Position numbers and translations under genes: made by a program. Under the pieces are notes generated by a model. The model had not been told where the DNA came from, did not search any database, and was given only the letters and a program-made list of their open reading frames with translations. 23,669 bases of DNA from a virus, in IMG/VR virus record IMGVR_UViG_3300031707_000176, positions 1-23,669 of that record, one strand, 5' to 3'. Positions 8,484 through 15,501 of this stretch are shown here, one piece after another; the stretch's first letter is position 1, and each line of letters begins with the position of its first letter.

Positions 8484-8559
8484 TCGCGAATCTCCTTAGA
8501 GGGCCTGCTGGCCCGACTTTCACGGGCTGCACCTGGTAAGGTGGCAGCAGGTTAAATAC
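8484..8559 (-). other. Structured spacer between portal and scaffold genes
   Basis: This 76-base gap contains two good hairpins: 8526-8548 (GCTGC-ACCT paired with AGGT-GCAGC around a four-base loop, one bulge) and 8501-8514 (GGGCC/GGCCC). Neither is followed by a T-tract in the leftward direction, so this is not a clear intrinsic terminator. It may be an mRNA processing or stabilising element ahead of the highly expressed scaffold and capsid genes. The scaffold ribosome binding site follows the second hairpin. Confidence 0.35.
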
Positions 8560-10431
8560 TCAAGCGGCCGCGGCAGCCATGCCGGGGACGTTGGGGACCA
8601 TGTTGGACTGCGGAGGAGCCATTGGGACCGCTTGCGGCGTGCCCATTCCGCCTGCCGGGGGCTGAGAGGCGACGGCCATCGCTTGGAGCTCGTCGTTGAA
8701 GTCGCGCAACATCTGAATGTGCGCCTCTTCGCAGTTGATCTTCTTGGCGTAGGCGATGTAGTCGAGCACCAGCTCTTTCGCCAGGGCGAGATCGTCAGTC
8801 GGCTCGGGCTCGTACCAGATGCCGTCGTCCATCATCTTCTCCAGCACCTCGTGAAGCCAGTCTTCCTTGGCGTTCGCCAGGCGGTCGGAGGCTTCAAGGT
8901 CCGGGAAGCTGAGGTAGCGCCTGCCAGACCGCGGCGAGATCATCCCTGCCTGGATGTACTCCTGGATGGTCTGCAGTCTGCCTGCAGGATCGGAAGGCAG
9001 CGACGAGATGGGGAACGACTGCATAACGTACTCTTCGTCGTCGAGATCGACGTCGGCCCAGTCGATCGTCTCCAGGAACTTCTTCCCGGGCATCGTCACC
9101 TTGTAGGTGCCGGCGTCCTCGAAGATCTCCTGAGTCGTCTCGATGGCGAGGCGGGCGAGGTCGAGGTAGTAGCGGTCGTACTGCTGGGCGATGACGGTGA
9201 AGCGCTCGCTCTCGATGTCTTGGTGCTCTCGGAGGGCTCGCCCGCTATCGAGTCCTGCAGGCTTCAGCCCAGAGGCGGACATTTGCGAGACGCCCAGCTG
9301 CTCGAAAGCCGCCGACTTAAGTGTCTGCAGGTGCGAATAGATCTCGGGAGGGACGATCGGCGGGGCGATATAGCTGGGTTGAGTGCCAGTGTATTCGAGG
9401 ATGAGCCCATAGTCGTTGGTCAGGTGCTCCTTGACGATCTTGGCGCCCCGCTCGCAGAGGATCTTCTGCGTCCCGGCCATGTGCATAGAGCGTTGGATGA
9501 CCCAAAGGAGCTTGTTGATCTCAAGCTGAATATTCTGGATCTGCTCGGCGCCGCCCTGCGCCCAGTACCCGTAGAGGCGCGTCGACCAAGGGAGCCTCGC
9601 GAACGGGAAGTGGTCCTTCTTCCAAGGCTCCTTGAATAAGACGTCGTTCTCCATGCAGATGACGTGCAGGCCATCGGTCGCCTCAGGTCCAGACGGGAGC
9701 CGCCAGGACTCAGCGACCGTCACCTGATCGGAGACGGTCTGGTAGGCCCCCGACTCCATCCTAACGGTGTTGGCCGAGAGGATCGCCGACCGCTTCCCCG
9801 GATAGGAGTCGAGGAGGACGGCCCGGTCGACGTTCTTGGTCCGGTGCATCTGCCGAGGCTGCCCATAAAGAGACTCCATCGGGTCGACGAGGAGCTCGGA
9901 AGCGATGACCCGCTCGAACTTGACCCGGCCGTAGTGCTCGAAGACGTGAGTGAAGCCGTCGCCGAGCACCGCCGAGTCGCGGAAAGCGATATGGCCCTGA
10001 TCGTATGCGTCGTTCTCGTAGAAGATGCCGTCGACGAACTTAGAGAGCTTCTCGGCCCGCCGCTGCATCTTCCAGTCGCCCCCTGATGTCAGGAAGAGCG
10101 GCTTAGGCTTGTTCTTGACCGTCTTGGCGGTGATGGTGTCGATCCCGGAGGCGACGACGTTATAGGTGATCCGATCTTTGAGCGGGCTCGTCGCCTGAAC
10201 CTTGGCGAACGACAGCCCGTTGAGCCCGATCATGTTGGCGTTGCCGTAGAGCCGCCCTGAGATCTGGAACTGTGTCTGCCTCGCCGCATCGATCTGAGAA
10301 AGGGTGTTGATGGTCGCCGTGATCGCCTGCGCCATCTCGATATGGCCCCGCTCGGCCCACCAGCGATTCTGCGGCTGGACGTCTCCCGGGATCTCCGCGC
10401 CGGTCCCAAACTGCTTCCACTCGACGGCCAT
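8560..10431 (-). CDS. Portal protein
   Basis: 623 residues, within the range of podovirus portals. The N-terminal half contains segments typical of portal wing and stem: ANMIGLNGLSFAKVQATSPL (about 64-83), then KTVKNKPKPLFLTSGGDWKM with the Lys-Pro-rich turn. A central WSTRLYGYWAQGGAEQIQNI motif and a following long helix (QLEINKLLWVIQRSMHMAG) correspond to the clip and stem helices. The C-terminus is Pro/Gly/Met/Ala-rich, as often seen for the crown or barrel tail. It lies downstream of the terminase and upstream of the scaffold. The ATG has GGAGG about six bases upstream. This is a dodecameric DNA channel by family knowledge; the family assignment is by motif pattern and synteny. Confidence 0.82.
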   Translation of the reverse strand: MAVEWKQFGTGAEIPGDVQPQNRWWAERGHIEMAQAITATINTLSQIDAARQTQFQISGRLYGNANMIGLNGLSFAKVQATSPLKDRITYNVVASGIDTITAKTVKNKPKPLFLTSGGDWKMQRRAEKLSKFVDGIFYENDAYDQGHIAFRDSAVLGDGFTHVFEHYGRVKFERVIASELLVDPMESLYGQPRQMHRTKNVDRAVLLDSYPGKRSAILSANTVRMESGAYQTVSDQVTVAESWRLPSGPEATDGLHVICMENDVLFKEPWKKDHFPFARLPWSTRLYGYWAQGGAEQIQNIQLEINKLLWVIQRSMHMAGTQKILCERGAKIVKEHLTNDYGLILEYTGTQPSYIAPPIVPPEIYSHLQTLKSAAFEQLGVSQMSASGLKPAGLDSGRALREHQDIESERFTVIAQQYDRYYLDLARLAIETTQEIFEDAGTYKVTMPGKKFLETIDWADVDLDDEEYVMQSFPISSLPSDPAGRLQTIQEYIQAGMISPRSGRRYLSFPDLEASDRLANAKEDWLHEVLEKMMDDGIWYEPEPTDDLALAKELVLDYIAYAKKINCEEAHIQMLRDFNDELQAMAVASQPPAGGMGTPQAVPMAPPQSNMVPNVPGMAAAAA

Positions 10432-10433
10432 AC

Positions 10434-10760
10434 CTACCCTCCTTGGTGTATGAGCTTCAGAGCCTTGCGGCCCCGCTTGTTGTTGGCTGCTGCTAGATTC
10501 TCATGCTTCGCGACCATCTCTTTGGCGAGTTCGTAGAGGGCCTGGTCGACGATGGCTTGGAACTGGCCTTCCTTGGTCAGCCTGCCCGTCGATAGAACCT
10601 CTTCGACGACCTCGGTGACTTCGAGCGTCAGCCCGAATCTCCCCCAGGCCATCGACATGAAGTAGCCGTCTTTGTCCTGGGCCTTCTGGATGGCGGCGGC
10701 CGGCTTCGTGTAGGTCTCGAAGACGGTGCCTAGCTCGGTCATGACGTCTTGCAAGTCCAT
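10434..10760 (-). CDS. 108-residue small protein, unknown
   Basis: The protein begins MDLQDVMTELGTVFETYTKP and is largely helical, with an acidic middle (EVTEVVEEVLSTGRLTKEGQ) and a basic C-terminus (KRGRKALKLIHQGG). An in-frame TAA immediately upstream (ATG ATC TAA ATG pattern, shifted) and the preceding stop four bases away fix the start at 10760; a longer reading from 10952 would overlap the 72-residue gene and is rejected. The portal start follows three bases after its stop. The position between terminase and portal suggests a late or head-assembly accessory; no family recognised. Confidence 0.65.
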   Translation of the reverse strand: MDLQDVMTELGTVFETYTKPAAAIQKAQDKDGYFMSMAWGRFGLTLEVTEVVEEVLSTGRLTKEGQFQAIVDQALYELAKEMVAKHENLAAANNKRGRKALKLIHQGG

Positions 10761-10764
10761 TAGA

Positions 10765-10983
10765 TCATCCTGGCGGTTGCGGTTGAGTCTCGAGACGGTC
10801 GAAAGGGGTCGGGCACGAGGCAAAGAGGAGCTCGTCCTCCGTCGGCATCTGCTCGTCGGCCTTAAGGCTCGGATCGGCGACGTACTGCGGATCGAGCAGG
10901 GCCGAGAAGTCGCCGACCTTGACGGATGAGACCCCCATCTCTCTGCAGACAACGAGGATGGCTCTGATCTCAGCGGGCGTCAT
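10765..10983 (-). CDS. 72-residue small protein, unknown
   Basis: The protein starts MTPAEIRAILVVCREMGVSS and continues VKVGDFSALLDP, then an acidic Pro-rich tail. A short helical start followed by V-x-x-V-K-V-G-D-F-S is common in small phage proteins of unknown function located near terminase genes. GGAGG lies six bases before the ATG at 10983, which strongly favours this start over the upstream in-frame ATG at 11028. It overlaps the end of the membrane-protein gene by 14 bases. Confidence 0.65.
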   Translation of the reverse strand: MTPAEIRAILVVCREMGVSSVKVGDFSALLDPQYVADPSLKADEQMPTEDELLFASCPTPFDRLETQPQPPG

Positions 10984-11101
10984 GATGGGCCTCCAGGCGA
11001 CCAAGGTGCATGCCCCAAATGTAGCCACATACGGCGCCGATCATCAGCACCGAGAAGAGGATGCCACCGGCCATTAGGAACATGAAGTCGTTGTCGCTCA
11101 A
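10970..11101 (-). CDS. 43-residue single-helix membrane protein (holin-like candidate)
   Basis: The reading frame starts with TTG at 11101, with GGAGGT eight bases upstream, overlapping the terminase stop as TTGA. The protein begins MSDNDFMFLMAGGILFSVLM. Residues 6-29 form one hydrophobic helix (MFLMAGGILFSVLMIGAVCGYIW-like), with a polar acidic N-terminus and a short His/Arg-containing C-terminal tail. One transmembrane segment, small size and position among late genes would fit a small holin or spanin-like lysis protein. Such proteins are also found without lysis roles, so the function is only a suggestion. No other holin is seen near the endolysin. Confidence 0.6.
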   Translation of the reverse strand: MSDNDFMFLMAGGILFSVLMIGAVCGYIWGMHLGRLEAHHDAR

Positions 11102-12543
11102 GCCTGCCACCTCCATTGCGGGTCCGGATCGTCAGCGAGGGCCGGGTCGAACTGATCCCGCTGCTCAAGCTGGCGGATGATCGCCGCTTCGTGCTCGGCG
11201 ACCTGCGCCTTCAGCCATTCCGCCGAGCCAAGCTTCGGCTTAGGAATGACTGGAGTGTGAAGCCAACCCAGAGCAGCCCGGTAGGCATAAAGGACGGCGT
11301 CGCAGATGTCGGAGTGGAAGGCATCAGAGACGACGAGCTTGTCGCCGCTGGACTTGTCTCGGTCCCACTCGAGGAGCATAGAGTCCTGGGCGAAGGCGCT
11401 ATCGCGTCGGGCAAACAGCCTTTTGGTCCGTAGGGCATCATTGACAAGTTCGATATGGGCATACTTCTCAGCCTTCTGAGCGGGTTTGATCGGCAACGAG
11501 TAGCGTGCGACCATCTCTTCGGCGATCTTCTTGCCGAGGCCGCCAGTGTCCATAACGAGGGCGAGAGGGTCGTACTGTTGGACCAGCTTGCCTAGCTCCG
11601 CGGCGAGTTCCGTGACGCCCTGCTTCCTCTTGACCGACTCGTGAACGAGGTAGACGCTCGGCGAGGCTTCCGACCAAGCCAGAACCGCGATGGCGTCCGC
11701 GTCAGAATAGCCCAGGTCAACGCCAATGACGTAGCTCCAGCTAGAGCCTGTAGGGAGGTCATCGAAGTGGTTAAGATCACTCCAGCGAAAGACCAAAGAG
11801 TTGGTGTCGACCGTCCAACGTCCAAAGCACTCCCGCTGAATGGCCGGATCATCGATAGAGACGCCCATGCGGGCGCAGTCCTCGAGGATCAGCTCCATCG
11901 GCTCGCGTCCCGACTTGAGCTTCAAATGAGGGTTGGCCATCATGTTCCAGGAGTGTCGCGACCATTTGTCCGAGTGGACGCACTCGTGAAAGAAGCCGAC
12001 CGGGATCGGCGGCGGCGTGCCGGTCAGCGCCAGCGATCCGTTGAAGTCGTAGAGCGATTTCGCCAGTACATCGTCGACCAGTTCCCGGAGATAGGAGCGG
12101 AAGCTCTGCGCCTCGTCGATATAGACTTTCTTAAGCGGGAAGCCCCGGTATTTCTCAACCTCGGATTTATCCTTAGCGCCTGAGAGGTAGATGATGTGCC
12201 CGTTAGGCATTGTCATCGTTAGCTCGGTGGCGTGCTCTTTCCCGCCCAGGCCGTAGAGGCTGTTGATCGACGTCAGATCCCGCCAGAGAATGCGCTTGGC
12301 ATTGAGGCGGGAGAGAGTGATGTAGAGGCAGGCCATGTTCGGGTGGCGCTGAGCGGTGTCGAGCAAGTCAGCGGCGATGCCGACGGTCTTCCCGGCGCGC
12401 CGCGAGCAATCAGCGGCCTTGAAGCGGGCCGGGTCCTGGATGAACGCCAGCTGCTCCGGGAAGCAGTAGGCGGCGATATCGAACGGCGGGGGCCGCGAGG
12501 CTAAGACCTCGAGCATGGCGCGCAGTTCGGCGTCGTCGCTCAA
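11098..12543 (-). CDS. terL: Terminase large subunit
   Basis: 481 residues. The ATPase domain has a Walker A-like CSRRAGKT (46-53), a Walker B KVYIDEAQ (139-146, D143 and E144) and a coupling-type LTGTPPP motif (173-179). The nuclease domain has the first acidic residue in VIGVDLGYSDADA (D276), a second in LVMDTGG (D332) and a third in HSDICDAVLYAY (D415), the RNase H-like arrangement of TerL nucleases. The protein packages phage DNA into proheads through the portal. The start is TTG at 12543 with GAGGA eight bases upstream; there is no good ATG nearby. It follows the 97-residue gene by one base and overlaps the membrane-protein gene. The length is normal and all motifs look intact. Confidence 0.93.
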   Translation of the reverse strand: MSDDAELRAMLEVLASRPPPFDIAAYCFPEQLAFIQDPARFKAADCSRRAGKTVGIAADLLDTAQRHPNMACLYITLSRLNAKRILWRDLTSINSLYGLGGKEHATELTMTMPNGHIIYLSGAKDKSEVEKYRGFPLKKVYIDEAQSFRSYLRELVDDVLAKSLYDFNGSLALTGTPPPIPVGFFHECVHSDKWSRHSWNMMANPHLKLKSGREPMELILEDCARMGVSIDDPAIQRECFGRWTVDTNSLVFRWSDLNHFDDLPTGSSWSYVIGVDLGYSDADAIAVLAWSEASPSVYLVHESVKRKQGVTELAAELGKLVQQYDPLALVMDTGGLGKKIAEEMVARYSLPIKPAQKAEKYAHIELVNDALRTKRLFARRDSAFAQDSMLLEWDRDKSSGDKLVVSDAFHSDICDAVLYAYRAALGWLHTPVIPKPKLGSAEWLKAQVAEHEAAIIRQLEQRDQFDPALADDPDPQWRWQA

Positions 12544-12544
12544 G

Positions 12545-12838
12545 TCAGGCTTCCTCGATCATCGTCAGGCAGATGATGTTCGTAAACGGCACGACCCAGC
12601 TCTCGTCGCCGAGCCTGATATAGAGGCCAGGCCCCATCAAGTGCATGTAGAAGTTGCGTTTGAACTGCTTGAGTTGGTGGTCGACGTCTAAGCCGGTGGC
12701 CGTGACATGACAACCTAGTTGGACCCCTGTGTGAAACGCTACCCGCTTGACCTTCATCGACGACGGCTGCCGATACTCGCCGCTGATATGCTTGACGCCG
12801 CGGCCCGCAGGCTTCGCTGTCTCGGTCTGGACTTCCAT
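12545..12838 (-). CDS. 97-residue small protein upstream of terminase
   Basis: The ATG at 12838 shares its A with the TGA of the upstream GNAT-like gene (TGATG), and the stop lies one base before the terminase TTG. The protein has a polar start, then VKRVAFHTGVQLGCHVTATG (about 30-49) and a C-terminal beta-rich part ending in IICLTMIEEA. I do not recognise a named family, though small proteins with this beta pattern often sit next to terminases. A longer reading to 12931 is possible but the coupled start is favoured. Confidence 0.65.
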   Translation of the reverse strand: MEVQTETAKPAGRGVKHISGEYRQPSSMKVKRVAFHTGVQLGCHVTATGLDVDHQLKQFKRNFYMHLMGPGLYIRLGDESWVVPFTNIICLTMIEEA

Positions 12839-13272
12839 CAGATCTCCATGAGCAAGTAAGGATTGTAGCGGAGACGAGGCCAGCGTTTTAGGAGTCGCAG
12901 GCAGTCGTAAGTAAAGTGCGTCAGATGGCACTCTTCGATGTCGAGATCGGCAGCGTCGAGAAGGCCCGAGAGGATCCCGCGCCGCTCAAAGACCTTCTTA
13001 ACGTGGGCGTAGTGCACGACGCCTGGCCTGTAGATCAGATAGCCGAGGATGACGGCGGGCTCGTCCTCGAGCGAGGCGACGAGAACTTGGGAGGCGATAA
13101 GGAGGCGCTCGGCGAGTTGGCGCTGAGCGGTCTGGTGAGTCGACGGCAGAACATGCTTCGCCAGCGGCGACGCCAGCGACGTCCTGACCCAGGTCGAGTA
13201 GATGAAAGGAAGATCGTCGGCGGTCGCCTGGCGATGAGCGATCATGGCAGGCTGTTCGGCCAAGGCTTCCAA
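12838..13272 (-). CDS. GNAT-like acetyltransferase fold protein
   Basis: 144 residues from a TTG at 13272, three bases after the upstream stop. An internal ATG at 13245 gives a more typical GNAT N-terminus (MIAHRQATADDLPFIYSTWV) but lacks a ribosome binding site, so either start is possible. The order fits the GNAT fold: an R-x-A-T-x-x-D-L first strand and helix, a central ILGYLIYRPGVVHYAHVKKV strand pair (about 75-94), then VFERRGILSGLL where the acetyl-CoA-binding R/Q-x-x-G-x-G/A loop would lie. The second glycine of that loop is not clearly conserved. Related small proteins are common next to phage terminases; substrate and role are unknown. Confidence 0.6.
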   Translation of the reverse strand: MEALAEQPAMIAHRQATADDLPFIYSTWVRTSLASPLAKHVLPSTHQTAQRQLAERLLIASQVLVASLEDEPAVILGYLIYRPGVVHYAHVKKVFERRGILSGLLDAADLDIEECHLTHFTYDCLRLLKRWPRLRYNPYLLMEI

Positions 13273-13275
13273 TCG

Positions 13276-13674
13276 TCACCCGACTTTCAAAGGCATCTTG
13301 GCAGCGACAAGCTCGAGGAGCTCTTGAGTGGACTTCGCCGCTAGGTCCTGCATGGCCTGGTCGGACTCCTCGACGACCTTGACCTTGCCTATCGCTCTGT
13401 CGAGCAGGAAGGCCAGGCGGGCGAAGTCGCCGTGCTTGGCGGCCTGGGCGAAGATGGAGGCGATGGCAATCTCGAGCATCGGCGTCGAGGGCGAGCCGAC
13501 GGCGGCTTGGAGCTCGTCGCGGCTCATCCGAGCGTATTTGGAGACGAGAGCGCAGACCTCAAGCTGGGTCAGCGCGTGGATGCCGCGCAGTTCGGGAGGC
13601 AATGCTTTACGGCCGCCAGGGTTCCCTGACTGGCCCGGCTTCCACGGCGCGCCGATCTGTTTGGCAGCACTCAT
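13276..13674 (-). CDS. WKPGQSGNP-motif protein, possible small terminase
   Basis: 132 residues. The N-terminus carries APWKPGQSGNPGGRKALPPE (about 9-28), the signature of the DUF5681-type proteins often found just upstream of terminase large subunits. The body is helical, with QLEVCALVSKYARMSRDELQ (about 37-56) and a longer helical stretch to about 95, and the C-terminus is helical and acidic to basic. The start at 13674 is fixed by GGAGA seven bases upstream and by an ATGA overlap with the zinc-finger gene; the longer upstream reading is a shadow. Position and motif make a small-terminase role reasonable, but the family has no settled function and I cannot see a clear DNA-binding HTH. Confidence 0.65.
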   Translation of the reverse strand: MSAAKQIGAPWKPGQSGNPGGRKALPPELRGIHALTQLEVCALVSKYARMSRDELQAAVGSPSTPMLEIAIASIFAQAAKHGDFARLAFLLDRAIGKVKVVEESDQAMQDLAAKSTQELLELVAAKMPLKVG

Positions 13675-14111
13675 ACTGATTTCTCCGGTGCCGTCAGCAC
13701 GGCTTGCTTGCCGGTAAAGGCCTCCCAGCGGGCGAGGATGACCGTGCCCCCCTTGGGTTCGGCTCTGTCCCAGCGTACGTGACAGGACCGGCACAGCCAT
13801 CGGACGCGCAGAGGCTCAGAATAATTGAAGTGGGCGCCTTCGATTTTGCCATTGGCGCTGCATTCCTCGCAGCATGTCGGGCGGACGATGTTGCCAGCTT
13901 GGACGTGGTAGCGCAGCAAACTCTGGGCCGATCGAGCGGCTGTCGTAGCCTTGCGCTGGATCAACCGACCCGTCTTGGCCGCCTCATACTTGCAAGTGGT
14001 CGAGCAGAATCGCTGAGATAGGCGGTCCAACGGACCGAAAGTCTCGCCACACTTGTCGCACGCCCTGAACGTCTGCGGCTTCCGATTGCCTCCGATTTTA
14101 TTCGACGACAA
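13671..14111 (-). CDS. Two-module zinc-finger protein with a methyltransferase-like C-terminal tail
   Basis: 146 residues from a TTG at 14111 with AGGGGG seven bases upstream, overlapping the methyltransferase end by 14 bases. The first module is CDKCGETF with a following FCSTTC (Cys at about 18, 21, 36, 40). The second is CCEEC-x(7)-GAHFNY-x-EPL-x-VRWLCRSCH (about 80-111), the pattern of phage HNH-related zinc-binding proteins; the usual catalytic histidines are partly missing, so nuclease activity is doubtful. The tail VILARWEAFTGKQAVL (about 124-139) closely matches the methyltransferase C-terminus VILSRWEQFTGKGAQL, although DNA identity is lower. That suggests the gene ends in a captured or duplicated methyltransferase terminus. 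Confidence 0.65.
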   Translation of the reverse strand: MSSNKIGGNRKPQTFRACDKCGETFGPLDRLSQRFCSTTCKYEAAKTGRLIQRKATTAARSAQSLLRYHVQAGNIVRPTCCEECSANGKIEGAHFNYSEPLRVRWLCRSCHVRWDRAEPKGGTVILARWEAFTGKQAVLTAPEKSV

Positions 14112-15246
14112 GTTGAGCCCCCTTTCCGGTGAACTGTTCCCACCTAGAAAGGATGACGTCGCAGTACTTGGGGTCGATCTCCATGCCGAAGCAACGGCGC
14201 TGCGTTTTGTGGCAGGCAATGAGGGTGGAGCCTGAACCCAGGAACAAATCGATGATCTTGGCATCCTTGTCCGAATATTCGGTTATGACCCTTTCCAATA
14301 CCGTTACCGGCTTCTCGGTCGGATGAACGCGCTTCGTGTCGGCGTTGCGGGCCGTGAATCCGCTCCAGAGATGCCGGATTATGAAACGCCTATGATGATG
14401 GCGACTCCAGAGCATTTCAAAATGGTTGCCGGTCAGGCCATCCGAAGCTTCGGAACGCTTGTCCCAAACGATCCATGAACCGCCTGGAGGCAGGCGCGTA
14501 TGATACCAGTCGCCGCCCCACCAGAATTGTTCCTTTACTTCGTCGAACATGGCGATGATTGGCGCCGGGTCAAAATCCCTATCATCTCCTTCGACTGGAC
14601 GATAGGTCTTCGACTTCACCTTGATTTCGGCCATTTTTGTATAATCAGTATCCAGATGCATTCCGTAAGGAGGATCGGTGAAAACCATATCGGCCTTGCT
14701 TCCGCCCATGAGCCGCGCAACTTGCAGCACGTCGGTCGAGTCGCCGCATATCAGGCGATGGCCGCCAAGGAGCCACAAGTCCCCCGGCTTGCACCGCGTC
14801 TCCACGTTCTCAGGGACGGCGTCAGGATCCGTCAGGCCTTCAGGGGGCTCAGGCGTGGCGATCAGCGCCGCCAGGTCGTCGGCATCGAAGCCGATGCTGC
14901 CCAGGTCGAAGTCCATGGCCTGGAGGCTCTTCAGCGTCTCGTTGAGGATGCCTGCGTCCCATTCGGCGAGCTCGGCGGTGCGGTTGTCGGCGAGCGCGAA
15001 AGCGATAGCGTCGGCCCCCGTCAACTCCGTTCTCACGACGGCGATCTTCGGCCATCCAAGACTGCGAGCCGCCTCGAGCGTCCCATTCCCCGCGACAACG
15101 ACGCCCTTGCCGTCAACGACAATCGGCTTCTGCTGCCCGAACTTCGCCAGGCTCCCCTTGATCGCGTCAAGGTTCTTGACGGAATGCCGGCGAGCATTGG
15201 CGGGATCGAAGGCGAGATCGGCAATGGCGATCGTCTCGACGTTCAT
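14098..15246 (-). CDS. ParB-like domain fused to a DNA methyltransferase (DPPY type)
   Basis: 382 residues. Residues 1-90 form a ParB/Spo0J N-terminal-like domain (IADLAFDPANARRH at 7-20, KPIVVDGKGVVVAGNGTLEA at 40-59). Residues 150-382 form an amino methyltransferase: the catalytic DPPY motif at 191-194, HPTEKP at 308-313 and the S-adenosylmethionine-binding motif DLFLGSGST at 333-341. DPPY preceding the FxGxG motif indicates a beta-class N6-adenine or N4-cytosine enzyme. Such ParB-methylase fusions are known in phages and may protect phage DNA from host restriction or mark it for regulation or packaging; no cognate restriction gene is seen here. It begins the leftward late run with an ATG and a weak GAGG site, 24 bases from a good promoter. 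Confidence 0.9.
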   Translation of the reverse strand: MNVETIAIADLAFDPANARRHSVKNLDAIKGSLAKFGQQKPIVVDGKGVVVAGNGTLEAARSLGWPKIAVVRTELTGADAIAFALADNRTAELAEWDAGILNETLKSLQAMDFDLGSIGFDADDLAALIATPEPPEGLTDPDAVPENVETRCKPGDLWLLGGHRLICGDSTDVLQVARLMGGSKADMVFTDPPYGMHLDTDYTKMAEIKVKSKTYRPVEGDDRDFDPAPIIAMFDEVKEQFWWGGDWYHTRLPPGGSWIVWDKRSEASDGLTGNHFEMLWSRHHHRRFIIRHLWSGFTARNADTKRVHPTEKPVTVLERVITEYSDKDAKIIDLFLGSGSTLIACHKTQRRCFGMEIDPKYCDVILSRWEQFTGKGAQLVVE

Positions 15247-15269
15247 TATGCCTCAAGGTGATGACTATC

Positions 15270-15296
15270 AGTATAGTACGCCTGCATCTTCGTCAA
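15270..15296 (-). promoter_or_regulatory. Leftward promoter for the methyltransferase-led late run
   Basis: Read leftward, TTGACG (15296-15291) is a five-of-six match to the -35 box and TATACT (15275-15270) five of six to the -10 box. The spacer is 15 bases, shorter than the usual 17, so the promoter may need an activator. The predicted start of transcription near 15262 leaves a short leader before the methyltransferase ATG at 15246. This sits immediately downstream of a tandem direct repeat. Confidence 0.45.
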
Positions 15297-15297
15297 G

Positions 15298-15324
15298 AAG
15301 TCAAGCCGGCTAAAGTCAAGCCGG
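15298..15324. repeat. Tandem direct repeat upstream of the late promoter
   Basis: AAGTCAAGCCGG occurs at 15298-15309 and again at 15313-15324 with a 15-base period, and GTCAAG recurs once more at 15292-15297 inside the -35 box. The repeats lie directly upstream of and partly in the -35 region of the leftward promoter, a typical place for an operator or activator-binding site. Confidence 0.6.
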
Positions 15325-15374
15325 GAAATGCCGACAAGCCCTAGACCATTGTTGCACTCCTGAAGATTGCTATT

Positions 15375-15404
15375 GAGGGCCGCCCGGCGATTCCGGCGGC
15401 CCTC
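15375..15404. repeat. Perfect 10-bp inverted repeat in the divergent gap
   Basis: GAGGGCCGCC (15375-15384) and GGCGGCCCTC (15395-15404) form a perfect stem around a 10-base loop. No T-run follows on either strand, so it is not a standard intrinsic terminator. It lies between the leftward promoter and the rightward endolysin gene and may insulate the two or serve as a protein-binding palindrome. A second weaker hairpin follows at 15461-15480. Confidence 0.5.
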
Positions 15405-15501
15405 GTGTTATCATCAAGGCACTTTTTGTCGTCTTCGACTTCATCTCCGCAACGAGCGAGCCTCTGCCTTTCGGCGGGGGCTTGCGTTTAGGAGGCGAGC
15501 C

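Noticed and set aside
7818-8555. Plus-strand frame of 245 codons opposite the scaffold gene
   Set aside because: The product is an unnatural Leu/Gly/Arg-rich sequence that mirrors the Lys/Glu-rich scaffold on the other strand.
8632-9639. Long plus-strand open frame of 335 codons opposite the portal gene
   Set aside because: It is antisense to a well-supported portal gene in GC-rich DNA, where long shadow frames are common; it has no plausible ribosome binding site and its composition is Leu/Arg/Val-rich without domain motifs.
13276-13800. Extended start for the WKPGQSGNP protein
   Set aside because: The extra N-terminus is an Arg/Gly/Pro-rich shadow of the zinc-finger gene; the ATG at 13674 has a clear GGAGA site and an ATGA overlap.
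14500-15261. Plus-strand frame opposite the methyltransferase
   Set aside because: The methyltransferase on the other strand has all catalytic motifs; this frame shows no domain and no supported start.
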